Source of the DNA: Brevibacterium sp. 'Marine' | Lineage (GTDB): Bacteria > Actinomycetota > Actinomycetes > Actinomycetales > Brevibacteriaceae | Length of the DNA: 64,000 bases | Assembly (NCBI RefSeq): GCF_012844365.1 | Contig: NZ_CP051626.1 | Span: 3,534,001-3,598,000, forward strand | Reading direction: 5' to 3' | Shown here: piece by piece, positions 41,728 through 49,656 of the stretch | How the letters are laid out: each line of letters opens with the position of its first letter | How positions within the stretch are numbered: position 1 is the first letter of the stretch | Position numbers and translations under genes: made by a program | Notes under the pieces: model-generated | What the model saw: only the letters and a program-made list of their open reading frames with translations | Database searches by the model: none | Told to the model about the DNA's origin: nothing

Positions 41728-42983
41728 GGTGCGACCTCCGTCGTCGGGGCGTTCTCTTCCAGAGCGGAGCCCGCGAGGTCGATGATCCGCATCGTCTCGT
41801 CCCTCCAGGTCTCGGAGCAGCTGCGCCAGGGTTCGAGCGCGGCCACGAGGATCGCCCACGCCGTCCATGCGCCCAGGTCGGTCTCCGCGCCGCCGGCGGA
41901 ACGGTAGCCGTCCATGAAGGGGTGCTCGAGCTCGTGCAACCGGGAATCGGCGCGGCAGGCCGCGATCCATCGCCCCAGATCCATCCCGATCGGCCCGTAC
42001 CCCGACCGGTCGAGGTCGATGATCCGGCACTCGGAATTCGCCAGAAGCACCTGGTCGGGGCTGAGGTCCCCGTGGATCTCCCGCAGTTCCCGCTTCGGGC
42101 CGAGGCGTCGGCTCAGTTCGGAGAGCAGTCCGGCGATGTCAGTCTCTCGTTCTGGGAGCAGACGAACCAGCGACCGGCTGGTGGTCTCGAGTTGGTCGAG
42201 CGGAGAGTCGAGAGCGCGGTTCGCCTCCGCCGAATCGCCTACACTCTCCGCCGGTTCTCCGCCGTTGTCAGACACACCGCCTCTGTGCAGTTCGGCGATG
42301 ATCACGCCGACCTCCTCGGCGACATTCGGATCCGGTCGATCGTGCAGATCACCGGTCCCCCACCACGGCGAACGTGTGGCGGTGTCACGTCCTCCGACGA
42401 ACTCGACCGGCAGGCTGGGAAGCTCCGCGCGCTGCCAACGGTCGGCCGCCTCGGCGAGGTGGATCTGGGAGTCGGCGGCGATCCGCACGAATTCCGGCGC
42501 CCCATCGGCCGGGGTGTGCTTGAGCAGCAGCCGCCTGGCGGGGTTGTATCCGGTGATCCGCAGATCCCCGCCGAGGTGGTCGAGTGTCCGTGCGACATGC
42601 TTGCCGATCCTGGGGTCGGCCAACACACCGCCGGTGACCAGCACGGCACCGGTCGCACCTGCCGAACGCGGGTCGGCAGCCTCGTGGACGATCAGCTCCT
42701 GCCCGTGCCGAGCGGCCCGCCGCCGAGCGTTGGCGAGCTTTTCCGGGCTCGTCAACACCGCGGTGAATCCCCAACCATCGAATTCGCCGAGGCGGCTGGG
42801 TTCCTCTCGCTGCCATGCGACGATGGCGCTCTTCCCCGGTTTGACGCGGATACGCCGGGGCCGGACCGCAAAACCGAGGCGTCGGGAGAGCTCGTCTGCC
42901 GATCGCAGTTCGTCGACATAGGGCAACAGGGAGTATCTCGTGTCCACGAGGTCGTGCACAGGGTCGGACATTGCTGCGGTCAT
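41724..42983 (-). CDS. Aminoglycoside-phosphotransferase-fold kinase (second of a pair)
   Basis: This 419-residue protein is of the same fold as its downstream neighbour. The catalytic loop is EIHGDLSPDQVLL and the metal motif RIIDLDRSGYGPIGMDLGRWIA. A basic segment, GFAVRPRRIRVKPGKSAIVAWQRE (about 37-60), could hold the nucleotide-binding lysine. The two kinases have little direct sequence likeness outside the core, so they are probably old paralogues or separate recruits with different substrates. ATG at 42983 follows GGAG; starts and stops overlap both neighbours by 4 nt. Confidence 0.75.
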   Translation of the reverse strand: MTAAMSDPVHDLVDTRYSLLPYVDELRSADELSRRLGFAVRPRRIRVKPGKSAIVAWQREEPSRLGEFDGWGFTAVLTSPEKLANARRRAARHGQELIVHEAADPRSAGATGAVLVTGGVLADPRIGKHVARTLDHLGGDLRITGYNPARRLLLKHTPADGAPEFVRIAADSQIHLAEAADRWQRAELPSLPVEFVGGRDTATRSPWWGTGDLHDRPDPNVAEEVGVIIAELHRGGVSDNGGEPAESVGDSAEANRALDSPLDQLETTSRSLVRLLPERETDIAGLLSELSRRLGPKRELREIHGDLSPDQVLLANSECRIIDLDRSGYGPIGMDLGRWIAACRADSRLHELEHPFMDGYRSAGGAETDLGAWTAWAILVAALEPWRSCSETWRDETMRIIDLAGSALEENAPTTEVAP

Positions 42984-44890
42984 GATGAGGCTCCTGCATA
43001 GGTGGGGGCGCTGCCGACGGTGGGCGGTTCGGACGGACGTGGTCCCGCGACCGTGGACGGCTCCGCCCCCACTGTTTGCCCCGGCACGTTGTCGGCTTCG
43101 TCGGCCTGCGAACGGATCCACCGGGAGAAGCGCGAGTCCGCAGCTGCGGCCAGCTCGCTCGGTGTTCCGTCCTCGACGATCCGCCCGTCCTCGAGCCACA
43201 CCACGCGGTCGAGTCCGCGGATCATCGCCACGTCGTGGCTGATGACGATGCTCGTGCGGCCCTGTGTCAGCGCGGACACTGAGTCGGCCACCTCGGCGCG
43301 GGTCTGCGGATCGAGTCCTGTCGTCGCTTCGTCGAAGACGACGACCGGGGCGTCGCGGACGAGGGCGCGAGCGATGGCCAGCCGCTGCCGTTGCCCACCC
43401 GAAAGCGTGTCCCCGCGGTTGCCGAGCTCGGTGTCGTAGCCGTCGGGGAGGGAGCGGATGAACTCATCGGCACGGGCCGCACGGGCGGCGGCGACCACCT
43501 CGGCGTCGGTGGCATCGAGCCGACCGTAGCGAATGTTCTCGCGCACGCTCGCGGCGAAGAGCACGGACTCCTGGAGGAGGACGGACACGTTCTGCCGCAG
43601 GGAGGCGCGGGTGACGTTGTGGGTGTCGTAGCCGTCGAGGTAGATCGAACCGGAGTCCGGTTGAGACAGCCGCAGCAGGTAGCTCATGAGGGTCGATTTG
43701 CCGGCCCCGGAGGCACCGAGGATGCCGATCTTCTGTCCAGCCGGAATGAGCAGATCGAGCTCATCGAACAGTGGCCTGCCGTGCCCATCGGTCGAGGTGA
43801 TGCGGTTGAAGACGACGTCACCGCAGACCGGGCCCATGGACACGGCATCGGGGGCGTCGGCGATCTCGACGGGTTCGTCGAGAAGGTCGGCGATCCGCTC
43901 CCCCGAGGCGGCCGCGCGGGCGATCCGGCCGGTGTATTTGGCCATGTCCCGCAGCGGCTTCATCGCGATCTTGAGGTAGAGGAGGAAGAGGACGAGGTCG
44001 CCCGGGGACATCGCCCCGCGCAGCACCTGCCACCCGCCGAAGGCGAGAACGAGGGCCTGCGAGATGCCGACGAGGACATCCGTGGAGCGTTCGAGCCCGG
44101 CGGCCAGACGGCGTGCCCGCACCCCAGCTTTGAGTGCGCGTTCGTTGCCGTCGGCGAAGTCGCGGGCCACGGTCTTCTCGAGTCCGTAGGCCTGGACGAC
44201 GCGGATGGCACCGAGCGCCTCGGCGGCGGATCCGACGAGTCGGCCCTCGCCCTTGCGGGTGGACCGGGAGGCCTTCGTGATCTTAGGGGTCGCCGCCTTC
44301 GACAGCAGTCCGTAGACCGCCGCCGTGACGAGCACGATGGCGCTGAGCACGGGATCGAGGATGACCATGACGACGACGAGCACGACGAGGGTGATGACAT
44401 TGCCGACCAGCGGCAGGCCCGCGGTGACGGCGACCTCCTGCAGCCGTCCGATGTCACCGACGAGTCGCTGTGAGGTGTCTCCGATCGAGGCCTTCGAGTG
44501 GTAGCGCAGCGACAGTGACTGGACGTGGTCGAACACGCGTGAGCGCAGTTGGGTGGCCACACGTGCGCCGACGAGGGCGAAGCAGATCGTCGAGGCGTAG
44601 TTCGCCGCGGCCCGTCCGCCGACGATGACGGCCAGGCCGATGGCGACGACCGCGAGCGTCGTGCCGACTCCGGCGTCGAGACCGAACGTGGGGGCGATCT
44701 GGGCGCCCAGGGCCGCGGTGACGGCGTCGACGGCGATCTTGATCGGCCAGGGTTCGAGGATGCGGAAGACGACGTCGGCCAGCAGTGCGGCCATCCCGCC
44801 GATGATCAGCCACGTGTGCCGGCGCAGGTGCGGACGGATGATCCGCAGGGTCCGCCGCAGCGCCGAGGCCGTGAGCTTCTTGCCTATCAT
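42980..44890 (-). CDS. ABC exporter, fused membrane and ATPase domains
   Basis: The 636-residue half-transporter has six membrane helices (about 25-330) and an ATPase domain (about 355-590). Walker A is GILGASGAGKSTLMSYLL. The Q-loop region is NVSVLLQESVLFAASVRENIRYG. The signature is LSGGQRQRLAIARAL and Walker B is VVVFDEATTGLDP, followed by the switch His in VISHDVAMI. The arrangement is that of MsbA/lipid or peptide exporters acting as homodimers. The ATG at 44890 overlaps the GT4 stop. The last 45 residues are disordered and Pro/Ser-rich. With the glycosyltransferases it probably moves a glycosylated lipid or small glycoside outward. Confidence 0.88.
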   Translation of the reverse strand: MIGKKLTASALRRTLRIIRPHLRRHTWLIIGGMAALLADVVFRILEPWPIKIAVDAVTAALGAQIAPTFGLDAGVGTTLAVVAIGLAVIVGGRAAANYASTICFALVGARVATQLRSRVFDHVQSLSLRYHSKASIGDTSQRLVGDIGRLQEVAVTAGLPLVGNVITLVVLVVVMVILDPVLSAIVLVTAAVYGLLSKAATPKITKASRSTRKGEGRLVGSAAEALGAIRVVQAYGLEKTVARDFADGNERALKAGVRARRLAAGLERSTDVLVGISQALVLAFGGWQVLRGAMSPGDLVLFLLYLKIAMKPLRDMAKYTGRIARAAASGERIADLLDEPVEIADAPDAVSMGPVCGDVVFNRITSTDGHGRPLFDELDLLIPAGQKIGILGASGAGKSTLMSYLLRLSQPDSGSIYLDGYDTHNVTRASLRQNVSVLLQESVLFAASVRENIRYGRLDATDAEVVAAARAARADEFIRSLPDGYDTELGNRGDTLSGGQRQRLAIARALVRDAPVVVFDEATTGLDPQTRAEVADSVSALTQGRTSIVISHDVAMIRGLDRVVWLEDGRIVEDGTPSELAAAADSRFSRWIRSQADEADNVPGQTVGAEPSTVAGPRPSEPPTVGSAPTYAGASS

Positions 44891-46221
44891 GAGATCACCG
44901 CCGAGGCGGGGTACCGTCCTGACACCGGCATCCTCTTGTCGATGGGGGCGGCACCGGCATCGACGGCGGCGGTTTCTCCGGCGGCTGTGTCGCCGGCGAT
45001 TACCGTCACCGGCGCGAGAATCTGTTGGCACCGGCGGGACCAGGAATGGCTGGTCAGGGCCTCTGCGCGGGCGCGTGCTCCCATCGTCGTGCGCAGTTCG
45101 GCGTCGTCGATGAGTCTCTGCAGTGCGCGGGTGAGATCAGCGGTGTCGGCCGGGTCGGTGAGGATCGCGGCTCCGGTTCCTGCGAGCACGCCGGGGATCG
45201 CACCGACGCTCGAGGCAACGACGGGCAGTCCGGCGGCCAGGTATTCGTAGACCTTGAGTGGCGAGAAGTAGTTCTCGCCCGCCGGGTACGGGGCGACCGC
45301 GATATCGAATTCTCGCAGCCCCACCGGCACGGCTTCGGGGGCGATGGCACCGTGGAAGTGCACACGTCCGTCCAACCCGAGCTTACGCACCTGGTTCTCG
45401 AGCGCCTCGGATTCGGGGCCGTGGCCGACGATGTCGACTCGGAAGTCCCCGACCAGTCCGGCGCAGGCGGCGATGAGCCGATCCGTGCCGTGCCAGGGTT
45501 TGAGCGTGCCGACGAACCCGATCCGCACCGGACCGCGGTCCTCCGGGCCCCCATCACCGAGGCGGTCCTCCCGTAGCGCGTCACCGCTGGGTGCCCTGGT
45601 TCCTTCCCCACCGAGGCGGCCGTGATCTGACCGTGGGGTGATGCGTTGCGTGTTCACTCCGTTGGGGACGACGCTGACGTCGTCGAGGCCGGGATAGTCA
45701 GTGCGGACCCAGTCGGCGACGAGTTCGCTCACGCACACGATGCGTGCGGCTCCGGCAAAACTTGCCGCCGTGGCACGGGCGGCGTGTTCGGCGTGGACGA
45801 GTCCGCGGTGGGTCCGCTGTTCGTCGAGCAGAGGCGCATTGACCTCCACGATCAAAGGCACGTCGAGGCGCTGGCTGATCCGGGCACCGGCCGTGGAGAA
45901 CAGAGAATACCGTTCGTAGACGAGGTCGAACCCCTGCCCCGAGGCGGCCGCCGTGTCCGTGACCAGGTCGGCGAGCATGTCGGAGAGTCGCAGCAGAGCG
46001 ATCTCACGCTGGGAGCGGTCGAGACCGCGCGGCACCTCGAGCCGGGTGACATCGAGGTCGACGAGGTCGGCGGGCACGTCGTCATCGGTGCGCGTGCAGA
46101 AGACGCTGACCTCATGGCCGAGTGCTCGGAAGGTGCGCACGACCTCCTGGACGTGGACGCTGGCACCTTTCGTGCCGAAGACTCCGATGCCGGGGTCGAG
46201 GAGGACATAGGCGATTCTCAT
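44887..46221 (-). CDS. Family 4 glycosyltransferase
   Basis: The 444-residue GT-B enzyme begins MRIAYVLLDPGIGVFGTKGASVHVQEV, the usual glycine-rich acceptor-domain start. SVVPNGVNTQRI marks the middle. FVGTLKPWHGTDRLIAA opens the donor domain, and APYPAGENYFSPLKVYEYLAAGLPVVAS is the E-x7-E donor-sugar motif of GT4. A Gly/Asp/Arg-rich insertion (about 205-235) separates the domains. The retaining mechanism is inferred from the family. It overlaps the ABC gene and the next GT4 gene by 4 nt. Confidence 0.87.
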   Translation of the reverse strand: MRIAYVLLDPGIGVFGTKGASVHVQEVVRTFRALGHEVSVFCTRTDDDVPADLVDLDVTRLEVPRGLDRSQREIALLRLSDMLADLVTDTAAASGQGFDLVYERYSLFSTAGARISQRLDVPLIVEVNAPLLDEQRTHRGLVHAEHAARATAASFAGAARIVCVSELVADWVRTDYPGLDDVSVVPNGVNTQRITPRSDHGRLGGEGTRAPSGDALREDRLGDGGPEDRGPVRIGFVGTLKPWHGTDRLIAACAGLVGDFRVDIVGHGPESEALENQVRKLGLDGRVHFHGAIAPEAVPVGLREFDIAVAPYPAGENYFSPLKVYEYLAAGLPVVASSVGAIPGVLAGTGAAILTDPADTADLTRALQRLIDDAELRTTMGARARAEALTSHSWSRRCQQILAPVTVIAGDTAAGETAAVDAGAAPIDKRMPVSGRYPASAVIS

Positions 46222-47582
46222 GACACTGACTCCATTTCACGGACGGCCGGAACGGCAGGGACTGCCCCAGGCACCGCCGCAGCGTCGGCCAGGCGTCCGA
46301 GCTGCTCGGCCTGGACGACCGAGTCGTGCATACGGCATACCCGGTCGCGGGCGGCATCGGTGACGGCACGGATACCGGCGGGATCCGTGCGGAGGGCGGC
46401 GGCCACCTCGGCGAGGGTGGAGGCGATGTTCGCCTCATCGGTGCCGTCGACGAGCCACCCGGTCCGGCCGTGGTCGATGACCTCGGGCACGGCGGTGACG
46501 GCCCCGGCGATGCAGGGAATTCCGGTGGCCATGCCCTCGAGCAGCACGGTCGGCAGGCCGTCGGCGTTGCCGTCGGAGCCGATGACGAACGGGGCGACGA
46601 GGACGTCGTGGTCGGTGAGCATGTCGCGGACCTCTGCCTGGGTCAGCGCTCCGTGGAAGGTGACGAGGTCGTCGAGTCCGAGTGTGTGGGACCGGGTCCG
46701 CAGCTCCTCCTCGAGGGGGCCGGTGCCCACGAGGTCGAGACGGCAGCTCGTGCCGTCGGCCCGGAGGCGGGCGAGCGCATTGAGGAGATGGGCGAATCCC
46801 TTCTTCTCGACGAGGCGGCCGACGGCCAGCAGCGAGGGCACCGCTCCCGTCGCGCCCTGATTGGGCCGGTAGGGGAAGCGATCGATTTCGAGGCCGTTGC
46901 GCACGACGACGATCCGGTCGGCCAGCTCGGGGCCGAGCACCCGCGACAGGTAGCGGCGATTGAAATCGCTGATCGCGATGACATGGTCGGCGTCCGCAGC
47001 CTTGCGGACCAGATCGGTGAGCACGACATCCTCGTGGAAGATGTCCTTCGCATGCGTGGTGAAGGAGTACGGGATCCCCGTCAGCGCCGAGGCGGCCCGG
47101 GCCACGGTCGTCGCCACCGACGCGAAGTGCGCGTGCAGGTGGGTGACCTCGTGGTCGAGGGCCAACCGGGCGAGGGTGAGAGCTTGGATTGCATCATCGT
47201 GGCCCAATTCCAGGAGCTCGCCGAGGTGGCCCGGCACTGCTGCGGCCACGCGCGATTCCGAGGCGGCCTCGGCGAAGGTCTGCCAGAAGCTGCGGGCGCT
47301 CGAGGGTCGGTCGATGTGGATGACCTCGGCGCGGACGCGGGCGAGTTCGGGGTGGAAGCGGGTGTCCGTGCTCGGGCGCAGGGAGAAGATGACGAGGTCC
47401 TCTCCGGCGGCTTCGCGGGCGAGGATCTCGGAGACGATGAAGGTCTCGGAGAACCGCGGGTACATCTTGAGCACATAGGCGCGGCGGCCGGGATGTCTTT
47501 CCGTCGGAGCGGTCGTGGTTGCCGGTGGACGCGGTGTCGGCGTGGCCGGCGTCGAAATGGTTGGTGTCTGTTCAGACAGCAT
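46218..47582 (-). CDS. Family 4 glycosyltransferase
   Basis: The 454-residue GT-B enzyme begins with a Pro/Thr-rich tail of about 32 residues and then YVLKMYPRFSETFIVSEILAREAAG. This start (YPRFSETFI) is typical of the WcaL/AmsK/colanic-acid-type glycosyltransferases. The donor domain has LLAVGRLVEKKGFAHLLNAL and DGNADGLPTVLLEGMATGIPCIAG, with the E-x7 motif. HLHAHFASVATTVAR is also characteristic. It acts in exopolysaccharide or glycolipid assembly. Its start overlaps the upstream gene by 11 nt. Confidence 0.87.
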   Translation of the reverse strand: MLSEQTPTISTPATPTPRPPATTTAPTERHPGRRAYVLKMYPRFSETFIVSEILAREAAGEDLVIFSLRPSTDTRFHPELARVRAEVIHIDRPSSARSFWQTFAEAASESRVAAAVPGHLGELLELGHDDAIQALTLARLALDHEVTHLHAHFASVATTVARAASALTGIPYSFTTHAKDIFHEDVVLTDLVRKAADADHVIAISDFNRRYLSRVLGPELADRIVVVRNGLEIDRFPYRPNQGATGAVPSLLAVGRLVEKKGFAHLLNALARLRADGTSCRLDLVGTGPLEEELRTRSHTLGLDDLVTFHGALTQAEVRDMLTDHDVLVAPFVIGSDGNADGLPTVLLEGMATGIPCIAGAVTAVPEVIDHGRTGWLVDGTDEANIASTLAEVAAALRTDPAGIRAVTDAARDRVCRMHDSVVQAEQLGRLADAAAVPGAVPAVPAVREMESVS

Positions 47583-48933
47583 GGCTGGTCTCCTCCAGAG
47601 CGATGGACAGACGGGCGGACGGTGCTGTGTCGGTCACGGTCGGTGCGGTCGCAGAGATCGGCGGGGCCGCCGTCGTCGGTGCCGGTTCGGATGCGAGTGC
47701 CGTTGCCTCGGCGCGGTCATCTGCGATGAGGTCCGCTGCCAGGCGGGGAACGGTGGCCAATCCGGTGAGATCGATATGGGAGCGGTCTGTGGGTCGCCCG
47801 ACCCGGTCGGCGAACCATTCGCTGAGCACCTCGGCGTCGAGGCGCTCGATCGTCAGAGCGTCGACCGCTCCGGCTGCGGCGAGGGCGAATGCCCGCCTGG
47901 GCTGTTCGGCCCGATGACCCTTGCGGGGGACGACAAGCGCGGGGGTATCGGTGGCCATGAGCTCGGCCAGAGTGTTGTAGCCGCCCATGCACACGACCGC
48001 CTCGGCGGAGGCGACGAGTCCGGGGATGTCGTCGCAGTGGCGGATGACGGTGGTGGCCCCACCAGCACGTGCACGCAGACGGTCGAACTCCTCGGTGGCC
48101 ATCTGCGGACCGGTGACGATGAGGTGACGGTGGCCGTCGGGCGGATCGGCGGCGACGGCGATGGAGGCGAGGCTTCCGCCGTCGGATCCCCCGCCGAGGC
48201 AGGTGAGGAGGAACCGCTCGGAACCGAACTCTGCCTCCGCGGTGTCGGCTGCTTCGGCACCGACCGGCTGGGCGCTCGCTGCCTCGGCGCCCACTGGCAG
48301 TGGGCCGCCGTCATCGGGGCGGCCCTGTGACAGGTAGCCGGTGGTCACGGCCTTGGCCGCGAGCGGAGCCGGCACTTCCCCGGTGGACCGGGGATCGTAG
48401 ACGTCCGGGTCACCGTAGATCCAGACTGTGTCGAAGGATTCGGCCACGCGTGCGGGCCCTCCGACCTTCTCCCATTCGGCAGCGATGACGGACGGGGTGT
48501 CGAGGACTTCGCGTAGGCCGAGGACGGTGCGGCAGCCGTGGCCCCGAACCCGGTCTATGGCCTCGGCGAGTTCGCCGCCGATGCCGAAGGGGTGCCGGTC
48601 GACAATGAAGAGCTCGGGCCGCTGCTGATCGAGGATCGCCGAGATCGCCGCCGCCCGCAGTGCCCTCAGCCCCTGCATCGAGGAGGAGAGCGCCCGGGGC
48701 ACGTAGCCGCCGGCTGTGGGAGTGACTCCGGGCAGGATCACCCAGTCCCACCCATCCGGCAGCTCGAATCGCGCGGCCTCGGGACTGCTGGCGATGAGCA
48801 GACCGGAGACCTCACGGCCGGTCAGTGCCGGCAGGTCCCGGGCCAGCGCAAAGGCCAGAGCCCGGTTGCGGCGGATGTGGCCCAGTCCCAGCGAGTCGTG
48901 GGAGAACAGTGCGACTCTCAAGCGTCTTCTCAT
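47572..48933 (-). CDS. COG4671-like (MurG-fold) glycosyltransferase
   Basis: The protein has 453 residues. The start, VALFSHDSLGLGHIRRNRALAFALA, is the signature of a poorly studied GT-B group (COG4671) distantly like MurG. The C-terminal half has VVCMGGYNTLAELMATDTPALVVPRKGHRAEQPRRAFAL (split around residue 330), the nucleotide-sugar binding motif with G-G-Y/x-N-T-x-x-E. A long Ala/Thr/Pro-rich tail of about 50 residues ends the protein. It is the first gene of the six-gene operon, directly behind the TTAAGATG repeats. Sugar and acceptor are unknown. Confidence 0.78.
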   Translation of the reverse strand: MRRRLRVALFSHDSLGLGHIRRNRALAFALARDLPALTGREVSGLLIASSPEAARFELPDGWDWVILPGVTPTAGGYVPRALSSSMQGLRALRAAAISAILDQQRPELFIVDRHPFGIGGELAEAIDRVRGHGCRTVLGLREVLDTPSVIAAEWEKVGGPARVAESFDTVWIYGDPDVYDPRSTGEVPAPLAAKAVTTGYLSQGRPDDGGPLPVGAEAASAQPVGAEAADTAEAEFGSERFLLTCLGGGSDGGSLASIAVAADPPDGHRHLIVTGPQMATEEFDRLRARAGGATTVIRHCDDIPGLVASAEAVVCMGGYNTLAELMATDTPALVVPRKGHRAEQPRRAFALAAAGAVDALTIERLDAEVLSEWFADRVGRPTDRSHIDLTGLATVPRLAADLIADDRAEATALASEPAPTTAAPPISATAPTVTDTAPSARLSIALEETSHAV

Positions 48934-48956
48934 ACATCTCAGCTTGTCGGCTGTGC

Positions 48957-48975
48957 TTAAGATGAAGTTAAGATG
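48957..48975 (-). promoter_or_regulatory. Direct repeats, candidate response-regulator site
   Basis: TTAAGATG occurs at 48957-48964 and again at 48968-48975, 11 bp apart on the same helix face, the usual spacing of OmpR/PhoB-family half-sites. On the coding strand it reads CATCTTAA twice. It lies 24-42 nt upstream of the glycosyltransferase start, just past the response regulator stop. AT-rich elements like this are rare in the window. A related CTTAAG stands at 51622-51627 before the Asp-tail gene. Confidence 0.6.
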
Positions 48976-48996
48976 CGGATGAGAAAGATCTTAGGT

Positions 48997-49656
48997 TCAG
49001 TCCACGCGGTATCCGAAGCCCCGCACGGTGGTGACGAAATCGGAGCCGAGCTTCTTGCGCAGGTACCCGATATAGACGTCGACGACGTTCGAGCCGGGGT
49101 CGAAGTCGAATCCCCACACATGGGAGAGCAGCTGTCCGCGGGAGAGGACGTTGCCGCGGTTGCGCAACAGGATCTCGGCCAGGGACAGTTCCCGAGCGGA
49201 GAGCTCGACGAGACGGTCTTTGACCCACACCTGCCTCTTGAGCAGGTCGATGCGCACCTCGTCGCGAACGAGCTCCGTGACCTCCTGCTCCTGCGGACTC
49301 TCCTTGAGCCGCAGACGGACCCGAGCCAGCAGTTCCGCGAACCGGAAGGGCTTGATCATATAGTCGACCGCCCCTGACTCGAGAGCGTAGATCGTGTCGT
49401 CCGGGTTGTCCCGGGCGGTGAGCACGAGCACCGGCAGTTCGGGTCGTCGCTCGCGCAGATGTCTCAGCACGCTGAATCCGTCGAGTCCGGGCAGACCGAT
49501 GTCGAGGATGACGAGTGCGAAGTCTCCCGTCAAGGCCAAGTCTCGCCCGGTGAAGCCGTCGGCGGCGGTCTGCGGACCGAATCCGGCGGCGGTCAGCCCC
49601 TTCGAGATGAATGCGGAGATCCGTTGTTCGTCCTCGATCACGAGAATGCTCTTCAC
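48997..49656 (-). CDS. OmpR-family response regulator
   Basis: The 219-residue protein has an N-terminal receiver with acidic pocket (IEDE), phosphoacceptor D52 in LVILDIGLPGLDG, Thr in LTARD and Lys in YMIKPF. The C-terminal wHTH (about 125-219) has LSARELSLAEILLRNRG and NVVDVYIGYLRKKLG. The GTG start at 49656 overlaps the kinase stop (GTGA) and follows AAAGGA. The partner kinase is the preceding gene. A likely target is the repeat pair just downstream at 48957. Confidence 0.92.
   Translation of the reverse strand: MKSILVIEDEQRISAFISKGLTAAGFGPQTAADGFTGRDLALTGDFALVILDIGLPGLDGFSVLRHLRERRPELPVLVLTARDNPDDTIYALESGAVDYMIKPFRFAELLARVRLRLKESPQEQEVTELVRDEVRIDLLKRQVWVKDRLVELSARELSLAEILLRNRGNVLSRGQLLSHVWGFDFDPGSNVVDVYIGYLRKKLGSDFVTTVRGFGYRVD

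Noticed and set aside
40582-42983. An antibiotic resistance determinant
   Set aside because: The APH fold is shared by many metabolic kinases, and the operon context with glycosyltransferases and an exporter fits a biosynthetic role better; no known resistance subfamily was recognised.
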